The notes beneath the pieces are model-generated. The model made no database searches. It saw only the letters and a program-made list of their open reading frames with translations, and was not told the origin of the DNA. Of a DNA stretch of 64,000 bases, positions 55,309 through 64,000 are shown piece after piece. How positions within the stretch are numbered: position 1 is the stretch's first letter; each line of letters opens with the position of its first letter. This DNA is from UBA6926 sp045562535. Lineage in GTDB: Bacteria; Chloroflexota; Dehalococcoidia; UBA6926. The stretch spans positions 1 to 64,000 of the forward strand of contig JBJKVP010000002.1 in NCBI GenBank assembly GCA_045562535.1. Direction: 5' to 3'. A program made the position numbers and the translations under genes.

Positions 55309-56217
55309 CTACAACCCTGGTTTATAACCACTGTTATTGTAAATGAATTCTGAGTCTAACGTATAGAGGTCTTCAAAATGGGTACTTGGATTATTGATGA
55401 TAAATTGTGTGACTATTTTATAACCCAGGTACTGGCCTGCCCAATCAGGCAATGTTGGCGTTGATCCTGCAAGAAAAGATCTTATTATCATTGGATCCTC
55501 TGAATGAAGTAATTCAGCCATTGCTTCCCATACGAGGGTTTCTTGTTGAATAGGTAAAGGGTGAATCCAATTTGGCGTGAAAGAGGGTTGAATTGAGGTA
55601 GCAAAGGCATCTGATATACCTTCGTTTAATACTGCGTCTAGTAATGTGTCAGGTCTTCCTGTTTTACCACTGATCATTTTCCCGTCGACAAAATGCTTTT
55701 CCACATAACTGTTTTGGCATAAATGAGAATATTCGTGAGCGACGGCAAAAGAGAGAGAGTCTTTCCATTGATGCTGTGGCCAAAAGAATAGGAGACTGAT
55801 TTTGTTACCAAGGCTCACTCCTATGGCATTTTGCATTGCCTGGGTCAAAGTTTCATTGTTACCGTCTCCTAGTATTAAGACGATTCTTGGATTGATATTG
55901 GTTAATTTAACCGTATCCATACATTTTACTAGCACTTGATTCACCAGTTGTTTTGTTTTTGAATTTTCCGCTAAATTGACCATCTCTGGTAATTTTTCGA
56001 GTTCACTCTCTGTAGTTTGGCTTAAAACCCATGATTCAGCTATTTTCGTTAGAGACGAATCTATATTTGCTAGGACGCTTCTCATATACGTTCGTAGCTG
56101 TTCTTGGAAATAAGCTGATGAATTTGTAGATTGCTTTGACAAAGCTTGCTCGGCGAAATACCCCATTAATTTATATGCTTCGATAATTGTGAAGGAAGGG
56201 GACTTGATGTTGCTCAT
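55309..56217 (-). CDS. DUF2268-like predicted Zn-dependent protease
   Basis: 302 residues. The HExxH motif HEYSH (161..165) and a downstream Glu (NEGISDAFA, E199) make a gluzincin-like metal site, the arrangement of DUF2268/YjaZ proteins. No signal peptide or membrane helix, so probably cytosolic. The natural substrate is unknown. It lies 28 bases downstream of the fused CoA-transferase on the same strand and may be co-transcribed. Confidence 0.78.
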   Translation of the reverse strand: MSNIKSPSFTIIEAYKLMGYFAEQALSKQSTNSSAYFQEQLRTYMRSVLANIDSSLTKIAESWVLSQTTESELEKLPEMVNLAENSKTKQLVNQVLVKCMDTVKLTNINPRIVLILGDGNNETLTQAMQNAIGVSLGNKISLLFFWPQHQWKDSLSFAVAHEYSHLCQNSYVEKHFVDGKMISGKTGRPDTLLDAVLNEGISDAFATSIQPSFTPNWIHPLPIQQETLVWEAMAELLHSEDPMIIRSFLAGSTPTLPDWAGQYLGYKIVTQFIINNPSTHFEDLYTLDSEFIYNNSGYKPGL

Positions 56218-56245
56218 ATTAGTAGTTAAATATCTAGATTGGTGA

Positions 56246-58648
56246 TTAACTCAGCGCACCAGTTTCACGCAATCTTTGGATATCCTCTTTATTTAGGTTT
56301 AGAGTGTTTTTTAAAATCTCTTCGGTATGTTGCCCTGGAGTTGGAGCAGGGTTAAATGTTCCTTTTCCTAATCCGCTAATCTTTAGCGTAAGTCCCGGGT
56401 GCTCTATGAGGCCAGGCATTGGGTGATCAATTTCTACTATATAGTCGCGAGCCCGTAATTGAGGATTGTTAAACAGGTCTTCTCCGTTGGAAACAACTCC
56501 TGCCGGGATGCCGCTTAATTGACACTTGTGCATTATCTCATCAGGAGTAAACTCTCTGGTCCAGTCTGATATTTTTTCATCGATAAGGATTTTTTGGGCC
56601 TCACGCTTATTTTTCGAAGCGAAATTAGCGTCATCTACCCATATTTCCATGTTGATTAAAGAACTTAGAGAAGCCCAAGATTTGTCGTTAGGGCATGATA
56701 TGGCTATCCAACGGTCTTCGCCTTTGCAGGGATAAATACCTTGAGGTATCGCGTTTGGATTGCTATTCCCCCAGGCAGCTGCACCCGCATCAGATAATTG
56801 GTTTTCGAGAGTGGCTATCCCAATGGTATTTGCAGCCGATTTGAACTGAGCGATTTCTATGTGCTGACCTACCCCAGTTTTATCCCTATGATATAAAGCT
56901 GCAAGAACACTTAATGGTAGATTACTGGCCGTTATAAAATCTGGATAGGCATTCTTGCCCCGTGATGACCATTCGGCATTCTCATGTGCCCATAAATATC
57001 CTAAACCAGTGAAGGCAGTTATCGATTGCCCTACAGCTACATATTTGCTCATAGGTCCCTGTGATCCGAAACCAGGGCAACTAACCATTATGATATCCTT
57101 TTTTATTTTTTTAAGATCAGTATATGAGAGGTTGAATTTTTCCATTGCACCTGGCGCGTTATTTTCCACTACCACATCAGAAACTTTTACAAGATCTTTA
57201 AATATGGACTGGCCTTCTTTTGTGTGTAAATCTAATGTAATAGATTTTTTGTTTCGGTTAATCTCGCCATAAGTTGAGTTAGTATTTAGCCAAGCTGAGG
57301 GGTTTATAGATTTGTCAAAAACACGGCCATCAGAAAATTGAGTTGACTCGACCTTTATTACTTCTGCCCCAAAATCAGCTAGATATCGTGTGCCGAAAGG
57401 TGCTGCCCAAACTCTTTCAAAAGCTAGTATACGTATTCCGTGTAAAGGAAAATTTTGGGATTTTTGTTTATTCGTTTTAGAAATTTTATTGGGTTTGAAG
57501 GATTTGATTTCATCCAGTATTTCTTGGCTATGCTGACCTAATAAAGGCGCAGGAGAGGAAATTTTCCAGGGAGTTTCAGAATAAGTTGCAGGAGCTCCAG
57601 GTGCCTGATATTCACCGACGACAGGGTGTATAACTTTTGTAAGGTATTCATTTACTTGAGTATGGGGATGCTTGTCAAAATCGGAAGGAGAATGCGCTGG
57701 AGATACTGTGACCTTACGTTTCTCACCTTGGTCAAGGAAGTCTTTTGTCGAGAAGGTACTTATGAACTGCTTAGCTTTTTCTACAATCATCAACCCGTCA
57801 GCATCTCGAACCTGGAGAATTCTATATTTGGGGTCGTTTAATTGTTCATCACCAGTCCATTTTGCAAACTCAATCCATTGGCGCTCGGTAGTTAACGCTA
57901 ATTGCACCCAACCATCTTTAGTTTGGTAATATTGAGTGGGACCATTTCCACCTTCAGAACCTCGTCTTTTTGTATTCACTTGTTGACTAGAATAACGAAC
58001 AAAATTCAAATAGAAATTTGCTAACACTTCAAATCTAGATACATCAATTTTCTGTGCCTCGCCTGTAGTATTTCTTTGTCTTAGAGCTATTAATATCCCA
58101 AATGCTGCGTGAAGGGCAGCCATTTGGTATCCTTGGTATCGAGGCATATTAATAGGTGGCCCTTCTAGGTTTCCTTCTCCTAGTACCAAACCAGATAGAG
58201 CAGTTAGCGTTATATCTGTTCCTATGAATTCTTTGTAAGGCCCGGATTGCCCAAAGGGAGACAAAGAGGCTAGTATTATCTCTGGATTAACCTTTTTCAT
58301 TTCTTCAAAGCCGAGGTTAATCGAATCTAGGTAACCGGGATCGAAACTCTCGATAACTATATCTATCGTCTGTAAGATATCAAGTAGCGTTTCCCTTCCT
58401 GATTTCGTTTCAAGATCGATACATATACTACGTTTATTTGTGTTGAAATGAAGAAAATAGATGCTTCTTTCTGGGTCTTGGGATTGAGAGGCAAATGGTT
58501 CATAATATCTGGAAGGAGTTCCAGAAGAGGGCTCTACCAGTATTACATCTGCGCCGAGATCGCCGAATAATCGTCCACAAGGTTGCCCAGCAGGGCCAGA
58601 TAGCTCGAGAATTCGTAAGCCTGAAAGTGCCCCTAATGTTCCACTCAT
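56246..58648 (-). CDS. Fused double CaiB/BaiF (family III) CoA-transferase, second copy
   Basis: 800 residues with two full family III domains (about 5..385 and 400..795), a paralogue of the 6678..9065 protein. Each half has the Rossmann motif (ILELSGPAGQPCG; ILAFERVWAAPFG with GAEVIKVES). At the nucleophile position the N-half has Glu207 (VSRFEVL) and the C-half Lys603 (AQFKSA). If this alignment is right, neither half keeps the catalytic Asp of formyl-CoA transferase or alpha-methylacyl-CoA racemase. The substrate is unknown. Downstream of it lies the DUF2268 protease. Confidence 0.88.
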   Translation of the reverse strand: MSGTLGALSGLRILELSGPAGQPCGRLFGDLGADVILVEPSSGTPSRYYEPFASQSQDPERSIYFLHFNTNKRSICIDLETKSGRETLLDILQTIDIVIESFDPGYLDSINLGFEEMKKVNPEIILASLSPFGQSGPYKEFIGTDITLTALSGLVLGEGNLEGPPINMPRYQGYQMAALHAAFGILIALRQRNTTGEAQKIDVSRFEVLANFYLNFVRYSSQQVNTKRRGSEGGNGPTQYYQTKDGWVQLALTTERQWIEFAKWTGDEQLNDPKYRILQVRDADGLMIVEKAKQFISTFSTKDFLDQGEKRKVTVSPAHSPSDFDKHPHTQVNEYLTKVIHPVVGEYQAPGAPATYSETPWKISSPAPLLGQHSQEILDEIKSFKPNKISKTNKQKSQNFPLHGIRILAFERVWAAPFGTRYLADFGAEVIKVESTQFSDGRVFDKSINPSAWLNTNSTYGEINRNKKSITLDLHTKEGQSIFKDLVKVSDVVVENNAPGAMEKFNLSYTDLKKIKKDIIMVSCPGFGSQGPMSKYVAVGQSITAFTGLGYLWAHENAEWSSRGKNAYPDFITASNLPLSVLAALYHRDKTGVGQHIEIAQFKSAANTIGIATLENQLSDAGAAAWGNSNPNAIPQGIYPCKGEDRWIAISCPNDKSWASLSSLINMEIWVDDANFASKNKREAQKILIDEKISDWTREFTPDEIMHKCQLSGIPAGVVSNGEDLFNNPQLRARDYIVEIDHPMPGLIEHPGLTLKISGLGKGTFNPAPTPGQHTEEILKNTLNLNKEDIQRLRETGALS

Positions 58649-58721
58649 TGTAAGTTCATTTCACCTATTTGGTAGGAATTCCTATAAATCTTATATGATC
58701 AAATGATTGATTGCTAACAAT

Positions 58722-59336
58722 CTATTTTTGAGGTTTCTTATTAACTTCCTTCTTCGTTTTTGTAGAAGAGCGGGGTTTAGCTGAAGTGCTTCGGCGCTTT
58801 CTTTTTGGTTTGTTGTCGTCACTTCGTAGCCATAAATTTTCTTTACTTAATAGCTCACTGGTAAGTAAAGTTGTTGTGTCGCCTATTTTCCATAATTCTT
58901 GCGATTGGTTTGACTCAAATGCTACGACCTGAACAAATTTCCCAATGTTTTTAACCGTTTGAAGAGCATACGCAAAATCCCCGTCACCACTCACTAAGAC
59001 CGCCATATCATAATAATCTAGCCATGCATAATGCAGCATGTCTGTTGCTAGCATTATGTCTACACCTTTTTCTATCATTTGCCCTTCACGATAGGCAACT
59101 TTCCCAAATCTTGTTTCGAGATACGGGACTTGGCTTAAGGCTTCCAGAAATTTTTGTTGCTGTTGATGATCTGCGGGGCGTCGTTTTTCTTCCTGAATGA
59201 TATTGTAATAATACGTTCGATAAAGAGATCGATCTTTAGTTAACCATGTAATAAAAGATGCGAAATTGAGATCACTTCTCCCGCACGATTGCTCTAGCGC
59301 GTGGTACAAATTACTTCCGTCAATAAATACTGCCAC
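58722..59336 (-). CDS. NYN-domain (LabA/DUF88-type) protein
   Basis: At least 204 residues. The PIN-like NYN domain shows its acidic residues in AVFIDGSNLYHAL, EKGVDIMLATDML and VSGDGDFAYALQ, arranged as in predicted RNases. The C-terminal 35 residues are Lys/Arg/Ser-rich, suggesting nucleic-acid binding. The GTG at 59336 has no ribosome site, but the frame is open upstream to an ACG (59411..59409) lying 6 nt after a perfect AAGGAGGTG, so 25 extra residues (ending LDTLR) are likely. Confidence 0.85.
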   Translation of the reverse strand: MAVFIDGSNLYHALEQSCGRSDLNFASFITWLTKDRSLYRTYYYNIIQEEKRRPADHQQQQKFLEALSQVPYLETRFGKVAYREGQMIEKGVDIMLATDMLHYAWLDYYDMAVLVSGDGDFAYALQTVKNIGKFVQVVAFESNQSQELWKIGDTTTLLTSELLSKENLWLRSDDNKPKRKRRSTSAKPRSSTKTKKEVNKKPQK

Positions 59337-59565
59337 TCTTAATGTATCTAAAGAATTTATATTAGATTTCGGTTCGGTGACTTGAACCTGATTTTTTTGT
59401 TTACGTACCGTATGGCACCTCCTTCAATAATTTTATGCTAATTTCACCATATGTAATTCAATTATACCTCTTTGGGAATGTTATGTTAATAAAGTACTTT
59501 ATAAAGCTTTCACCATCCTAATTAAATACATGCGATTCAAGGGGCATATCTAGGTATTGCAGCAG

Positions 59566-60342
59566 TCAGAAAGAGGCGCCCCTGTTATTGATCTGAGGGG
59601 TTTCTGTAGGAGGAGCGACCTTTACTGGGAAGGGTTCTACTTTGACATTTTTCCCGCCGTTTTTCATTGTGAATTCCACAATCGAACTTGTCCCAACCCA
59701 TGTTGGTGAGCCAACATAATATGCTACGACTTCGGATTGGCTGATATTCATATGCGCGTCCCAGTGTCCTAGAGCAACATAATCTCTATCGCACTGCGCT
59801 ATCTCTTCTTTTTCTATTGGGTATGATCTACCCATATCACCTTGGTCTCTGATGAAGTGTCCATGCCCAATACCTAATTGCCACGTTTCTTTACCTTTTT
59901 TGGGGGGGTCTTTCAAAGGGTATAGCTCTATGTCATCGTATGAAACGTGAGGCTTTCCCCAAACTGCGACATCTAATTCTGGATAAGAGACAGTTTCGCC
60001 GCCCTTTGTAGTTATCAGATGCACTTTTGGAGCTTTACCTTTTAGATCCATTCTCCAATATACGGAATTCTCATCTAATGGATCGTGGTTACCAGGTAGT
60101 ATTACCGTGGGCATCGGTAATCGAGCTAATTGGTCGAGAACATAGTCCGATACATCTTTACGAATACGATTATGATCAAAAAAGTCGCCAGCAATCAAAA
60201 CGAGGTCTACTTTTTCTTCTATGGCTTTATCGACGACAATTTTAAATGCATACATGCATTTGTTAGGATGTGGTGATCTTTTATCAGTGAATGCACCTAT
60301 ATGAACATCTGAAGTAGCCAGAATCCTAAGATTATTAGTAAT
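59566..60342 (-). CDS. SbcD/Mre11-like metallophosphoesterase
   Basis: 258 residues when read from ATT 60342. Metal motifs: D12 and H14 (TSDVH), GDFFD (D53), GNHD, and the GHGHF and GHWDAH histidines. All are those of the calcineurin-like phosphoesterases related to the SbcD/YhaO/Mre11 nuclease subunits. The only ATG in frame (60255) would lose the first motif, which is essential, so an upstream start is needed. ATT has GAGAGG 7 nt before it. No partner ATPase (SbcC-like) is seen within the window. Confidence 0.85.
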   Translation of the reverse strand: MTNNLRILATSDVHIGAFTDKRSPHPNKCMYAFKIVVDKAIEEKVDLVLIAGDFFDHNRIRKDVSDYVLDQLARLPMPTVILPGNHDPLDENSVYWRMDLKGKAPKVHLITTKGGETVSYPELDVAVWGKPHVSYDDIELYPLKDPPKKGKETWQLGIGHGHFIRDQGDMGRSYPIEKEEIAQCDRDYVALGHWDAHMNISQSEVVAYYVGSPTWVGTSSIVEFTMKNGGKNVKVEPFPVKVAPPTETPQINNRGASF

Positions 60343-60398
60343 AGTAGTGCCTCTCTTAAAATAAATTCTACAATAAAATTTATAACATATTTATCATG

Positions 60399-60483
60399 TG
60401 CCGGGGGAGGGACTCGAACCCACACCCTCGTTACCGAAGAACGGATTTTAAGTCCGTCGCGTCTGCCATTTCGCCACCCCGGC
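60399..60483 (-). tRNA. trnL: tRNA-Leu (TAA)
   Basis: Class II tRNA with a long variable arm, acceptor GCCGGGG/CCCCGGC, anticodon TAA at 60450..60448 in stem ACGGA/TCCGT, discriminator A. CCA is not encoded. Confidence 0.93.
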
Positions 60484-60672
60484 GCGGCGGTAACATTATC
60501 TGGGAAGTATAGCAGTGTACAACTAAATTATGAATCTTTTTTTCAAGATAAACCCGAGTAGATTTTTTTATTGTATCGGCTGCTCAAGCAATAATTATAT
60601 TTCTGAAGTAATATGAGCAATAGAGCTGACTGAATTATAATAGCTAAGAAGCAAGAATTAGTTAGATGGAAT

Positions 60673-61368
60673 TTGAATAATATGGAAGTTGTGGCCATAG
60701 TGCTTGGAGCGGGTTCCGGCCAAAGGATAGGCGGCCGGAATAAGGCATTTTTATATCTTCTTGGGAGACCTATGTTTGTTTACTCTATTCGATCTTTTGC
60801 TCTCACCAGTGAAGTTTCGCATACCGTTTTGGTAGTTCCGCCTGGAACCGTTACTATGGCTGAAACAGAATTAGAGAAGCATAAATTATATGATTTTGTG
60901 ACCGTTATCGAAGGAGGCGAATCACGAATGGAATCTGCTATGTTGGGCCTTAAATCTGCCCCACCTTCAGATTTAGTGATGATTCATGATGCGTCTAGAC
61001 CTTGCGTGACCACTGATTTGGTTTTAGAAGCGATCCAAGCTGCAAAAACCCATTCTCCAGTTGTTCCAGCGCTGCCAGTAGTAGATACAATAAGGCGCTT
61101 TAGTGAAGACGGAAAATTTACCGAAACGGTTGAACGGGAAGGTCTGTTTAATATTCAAACTCCGCAAGTTTTTCGTAGAGGCCAGCTAGATACAATTTAT
61201 GACGGAACTTCTAAGAAACAAGTAACTGACGATGCTTCGCTGTATGAATTACTAGGGCTAAGTATTTTTAGATTCGAAGGGGATATTGAAAATTTTAAAA
61301 TTACGTTTCCTGGCGATATTGACTTAGCAGAAGCAATATTGCGATCAAGAGGCATAGAATCTTTGTAA
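60673..61368 (+). CDS. ispD: 2-C-methyl-D-erythritol 4-phosphate cytidylyltransferase
   Basis: Third step of the MEP isoprenoid pathway. 231 residues, nucleotidyl-transferase fold with LGAGSGQRIGGRNKAFLYL (Gly-rich CTP loop) and VMIHDASRPCV, and TDDASLYEL near the C-terminus. TTG 60673, or the ATG at 60682, is the start. It is 18 bases from ispF, a normal pairing. Confidence 0.95.
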   Translation: MNNMEVVAIVLGAGSGQRIGGRNKAFLYLLGRPMFVYSIRSFALTSEVSHTVLVVPPGTVTMAETELEKHKLYDFVTVIEGGESRMESAMLGLKSAPPSDLVMIHDASRPCVTTDLVLEAIQAAKTHSPVVPALPVVDTIRRFSEDGKFTETVEREGLFNIQTPQVFRRGQLDTIYDGTSKKQVTDDASLYELLGLSIFRFEGDIENFKITFPGDIDLAEAILRSRGIESL

Positions 61369-61386
61369 ATGGAGAAGAGGTAGTAA

Positions 61387-61893
61387 TTGAATAATAGGGT
61401 GGGAATCGGGTTTGATAGTCATCTTCTTGTTTCTGGGCGTGATTTCATTTTAGGAGGAATAAAGATAGATTTCCCTTCAGGACCGCAAGGCCACTCGGAT
61501 GGAGACCCATTAGTGCATTCCCTGATTGATGCGATGCTTGGTGCTGCTGGATTGGGAGATATTGGGCAAATGTTTCCCGAATCTGACCCATCTATTCAAG
61601 GTAGGAACAGCACAGAATTACTTCTCGAGGCGTATAATCGTGTCAAATTAACAAATTTGCGCATTAATAATGCTGATGCTACCATCTACGCCGATGAACC
61701 TACTTTAGGGCCTTACCGAAAGACGATACAATCTAATCTCACAGATATGTTGGGAATAACTTTGGGGAGAATTAATTTGAAATTTAAAACTTTAGAAGGG
61801 CTTACTTTTCCGGTTACTCCTGGTACCCGCAAGGTGATTGCTTCTCACGCTATCGTTTCATTGGAGTTTAATGATAATGCTCAAAATTCTTAA
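61387..61893 (+). CDS. ispF: 2-C-methyl-D-erythritol 2,4-cyclodiphosphate synthase
   Basis: 168 residues. Zinc ligands in GFDSHLL (DxH) and GHSDGDPLVHSLIDAMLGAAGLGDIG (here in pieces) are complete, as is the C-terminal TLEGLTFP-region. It cyclises CDP-ME-2P. TTG start. The last 17 to 23 bases overlap the cysS start. Confidence 0.95.
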   Translation: MNNRVGIGFDSHLLVSGRDFILGGIKIDFPSGPQGHSDGDPLVHSLIDAMLGAAGLGDIGQMFPESDPSIQGRNSTELLLEAYNRVKLTNLRINNADATIYADEPTLGPYRKTIQSNLTDMLGITLGRINLKFKTLEGLTFPVTPGTRKVIASHAIVSLEFNDNAQNS

Positions 61894-63262
61894 TAGTTTA
61901 ACCGGGGATAAAGAACAGTTTGTGCCTATTAACAAAAATGAAGTTCTTATGTACGTTTGCGGTATCACACCCTATTCGGATTCTCATGTGGGTCACGGTA
62001 TGAGTTATGTTGTTTTCGATGTCATAAAAAGATACCTAAGCCACAAAGGGTATCAAGTTCGACACATACAGAATTTTACTGATATAGATGACAAGATTAT
62101 TCAGAGAGCAAACCAAAATGGCACTGATCCTTCAGATCTCTCTAAAAGTTTTATGGACGCATATTTTGAAGATATGAATTTACTGGGTGTTACTAATGCT
62201 ACTGAATACCCTTTGGCTACTGAAGAAATTTCAGGAATCGTTCAAATGATTGAAGGGCTCATTGAAAAAGAGTTTGCTTATGAGTCAAATGGGGACGTAT
62301 ATTTTCGCGTAGATGCTTTTGAAGACTATGGTAAATTGTCGAACAGATCGTTAGATGGGATGATTGCTGGGTCTCGGATCGCAGTTTCAGAATCTAAAGA
62401 AAATCCGCTGGACTTTACTCTATGGAAAGGATCTAAACCCGGAGAGCCTTCTTGGGCTAGTCCTTGGGGAGCTGGGCGGCCTGGATGGCATATAGAATGT
62501 TCTGCAATGTCACTGAGCTATTTAGGGAAAAGTTTAGATATCCATGGAGGAGGTGCTGACCTTCTCTTTCCCCATCACGAGAATGAAATCGCACAATCTG
62601 AAGCATTTACCGGAGAGAAGCCTTTTTCAAAATATTGGATACACCACGGATTATTACAGCTTGGAAGCGAAAAAATGAGCAAATCTGTAGGGAATTTAGT
62701 AACCATTAAAGACGCGGTCTCTAAATACGGCAGGGACGGGTTTAGAATTTTTGTACTGAGTTCTCATTATCGGAATCCTTTGACTTGGAGTGAGGACGCA
62801 TTACTTGCCGCCAGGACAGCTGGAGCAAGGCTAGAGCGAACCGTTAATACGGTGTCGGATGTAGAAGGCTCGACAGAATCTTTTGATTTTAGTGAATACC
62901 AAGAACGTTTTAACGATGCGATGGATGACGACTTTAACACTCCTCAAGCACTTGCCGTATTGTTTGATTTGTCGAGAGATTTAAATCGAGCAGCTCAAAA
63001 TGGACAAGATGTGCAAAAAGCTCGAGGACTCGTAAAAGATTTAGGCGATCTCCTTGGGCTTGAGCTGAACATTGAAAAAAGCTCTACTAAACAAGTTGAC
63101 CCTTTTGTCGAGTTGTTAATTGATTCTAGAAAGCGATTAAGAGACCAGGATAATTACGAATTAGCTGATTTTATTAGGGAAGGGCTTGAAAACTTAGGGG
63201 TTAACATTGAAGACTCGAAAAATGAGACCAAATGGAATTTTCGATTCGACAATGATAAATAA
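61877..63262 (+). CDS. cysS: Cysteinyl-tRNA synthetase
   Basis: About 461 residues. The class I HIGH motif is HVGH in YVCGITPYSDSHVGHG, zinc residues include that Cys, CSAMS and HHENE, and KMSKSVGN is the second signature. The C-terminal DALR-like helical region is present. It is shorter than the open frame, which reaches into ispF; the start is ATG 61877 or 61871, after GGAG. The ispD-ispF-cysS order is widespread in bacteria. Confidence 0.96.
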   Translation: MLKILNSLTGDKEQFVPINKNEVLMYVCGITPYSDSHVGHGMSYVVFDVIKRYLSHKGYQVRHIQNFTDIDDKIIQRANQNGTDPSDLSKSFMDAYFEDMNLLGVTNATEYPLATEEISGIVQMIEGLIEKEFAYESNGDVYFRVDAFEDYGKLSNRSLDGMIAGSRIAVSESKENPLDFTLWKGSKPGEPSWASPWGAGRPGWHIECSAMSLSYLGKSLDIHGGGADLLFPHHENEIAQSEAFTGEKPFSKYWIHHGLLQLGSEKMSKSVGNLVTIKDAVSKYGRDGFRIFVLSSHYRNPLTWSEDALLAARTAGARLERTVNTVSDVEGSTESFDFSEYQERFNDAMDDDFNTPQALAVLFDLSRDLNRAAQNGQDVQKARGLVKDLGDLLGLELNIEKSSTKQVDPFVELLIDSRKRLRDQDNYELADFIREGLENLGVNIEDSKNETKWNFRFDNDK

Positions 63263-63426
63263 TTAACTACGATCGTTGCTAGGTCGATCTGAGTAATATA
63301 CTCATATGCGTATTAGTCCATTTAGGTTGACCTTCTAGGTAAATATCCTTAAGTTAGTTAGGTTGCCTTGAGTGGTGGCTATTTTTTAATACCGCGTACT
63401 TTTATTATTTTTGGAGTAATTATTTA

Positions 63427-63948
63427 ATGTGGCTTATAAGTTTTGATATCGACGGAACTATGGAATTTGGAGATCCCCCCGGAATACTTACAGAAGAGAT
63501 CGTTAATTATTTTCGAGATAGAGGGGCGATAGTTGGAAGTGCATCTGACCGGCCCGTTAGTGCCCAGAAGTCAATGTGGAAAGGGTACGGGTTTGAACTC
63601 GATTTCGCTATTTTGAAACACCACATGAAAACTCTGCGTGAAAAATACCCGGAATTTAATTCCTATTGGCATGTTGGGGATCGACCTTTAGATCAACAAA
63701 ATGCCAAAGAGGCTGAGTTTACTTTTTTTTGGGTTGACCAATTCCCAACAATTCCCCAGGGTGATAAGTTTTTCCCCAACTTGAAGGAAATTCTCTCTAT
63801 GAATCAGCAGGATAAAATTAGCTCTGTCAATAATGCTGTAAAATCCTTAGCAGAATATGCTCTTTCTGGCAAAGATCTATTAGAAGACAGGTCTGAAAAT
63901 ATCAATGAAGGCGCTGGTCGATTACCCGGAGATCTTGGTGGGTTTTAG
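63427..63948 (+). CDS. HAD-like phosphatase-family protein
   Basis: 173 residues. DxD nucleophile motif FDIDGTM (D7, D9), motif II Ser/Thr in GSASDRP, Lys in LKHHMK, and the acidic GDRPLDQQNAKEA. It is HAD-like but short, without a large cap domain. The substrate is unknown. ATG 63427 has GGAG upstream. A second HAD-like gene starts 18 bases after its stop. Confidence 0.78.
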   Translation: MWLISFDIDGTMEFGDPPGILTEEIVNYFRDRGAIVGSASDRPVSAQKSMWKGYGFELDFAILKHHMKTLREKYPEFNSYWHVGDRPLDQQNAKEAEFTFFWVDQFPTIPQGDKFFPNLKEILSMNQQDKISSVNNAVKSLAEYALSGKDLLEDRSENINEGAGRLPGDLGGF

Positions 63949-63966
63949 CCACTCTTTGGATATCCT

Positions 63967-64000
63967 ATGCTATTAGTTACGTTTGATATTGATGGAACAA
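63967..64000 (+). CDS. Start of a second HAD-like protein, cut by window edge
   Basis: Eleven codons read MLLVTFDIDGT, the HAD nucleophile motif, closely resembling the start of the gene before it (MWLISFDIDGT). Likely a tandem duplicate. Nothing beyond the motif can be seen. Confidence 0.75.
   Translation, partial: MLLVTFDIDGT

Overview
This is an AT-rich (about 40% GC by eye) bacterial chromosome segment dominated by housekeeping genes, with no insertion sequence, prophage or CRISPR array that I can see. The gene content best fits a free-living, probably marine Chloroflexota of the Dehalococcoidia/SAR202 type. The reasons are an unlinked 16S rRNA gene with Chloroflexi-like stretches, two giant fused CaiB-type CoA-transferases, a Thermus-like IleRS, HrcA/CIRCE control of dnaK, and a large Ig-rich secreted surface protein with no sign of an outer-membrane assembly set. 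This assignment is inference; the 16S gene at 398..1912 would settle it.

Layout. 1..4.7 kb: the first codons of a lipoprotein, a lone 16S rRNA gene, a SenC/SCO1 copper chaperone, tRNA-Trp, an RDD membrane protein and an orphan gene. 4.8..11.9 kb: tRNA-Leu and tRNA-Cys, rpsT, then thrS, a fused CoA-transferase and infC-rpmI-rplT on the minus strand, and fpg on the plus strand. 12..25 kb: ftsZ, an M42 peptidase, tRNA-Lys, lepB, a SIMPL lipoprotein, dcd-ribD-ribE-ribBA-ribH, a TPR protein, pyrG and rho. 25.1..29.3 kb: a surface-protein unit with a strong promoter, a ~330-nt structured leader, a 1195-residue secreted protein and a strong terminator. 29.3..37.3 kb: a small alpha-beta protein, a degenerate MBL-fold protein, bioY, then hrcA-grpE-dnaK-meaB-dnaJ behind two CIRCE operators. 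37.3..45.2 kb: an MFS transporter, dnaN, a FAH-family enzyme, an alpha/beta hydrolase and ileS. 45.3..49.9 kb: rsmG-rpmH-rnpA-yidD-(beta-propeller lipoprotein)-yidC-khpB, where KhpB carries a ~139-residue acidic Asp/Tyr tail encoded by a 21-bp repeat. 50..55 kb: a lipoprotein island (YHYH protein, two degenerate M23-like proteins) with a DinB-like and a small membrane protein. 55.2..64 kb: tRNA-Val, a DUF2268-like protease, a second fused CoA-transferase, a NYN protein, a metallophosphoesterase, tRNA-Leu, ispD-ispF-cysS and two HAD-like genes, the last cut by the window end.

The most unusual points are: (1) an almost identical 37-bp signal-peptide cassette at the start of three different lipoprotein genes, with a decayed alternative N-terminus left directly upstream of one of them; (2) the Asp/Tyr heptad tail on KhpB; (3) the structured leader of the surface protein, which contains short motifs reminiscent of the c-di-GMP (GEMM) aptamer; (4) three genes (infC, the metallophosphoesterase, the NYN gene) whose Shine-Dalgarno sequence or conserved N-terminus points to a start codon other than ATG/GTG/TTG; (5) altered nucleophile positions in the two fused CoA-transferases; (6) non-standard insertions in conserved operons (CoA-transferase between thrS and infC, meaB between dnaK and dnaJ, a beta-propeller lipoprotein between yidD and yidC). 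All assignments come from reading motifs by eye; no database search was run.
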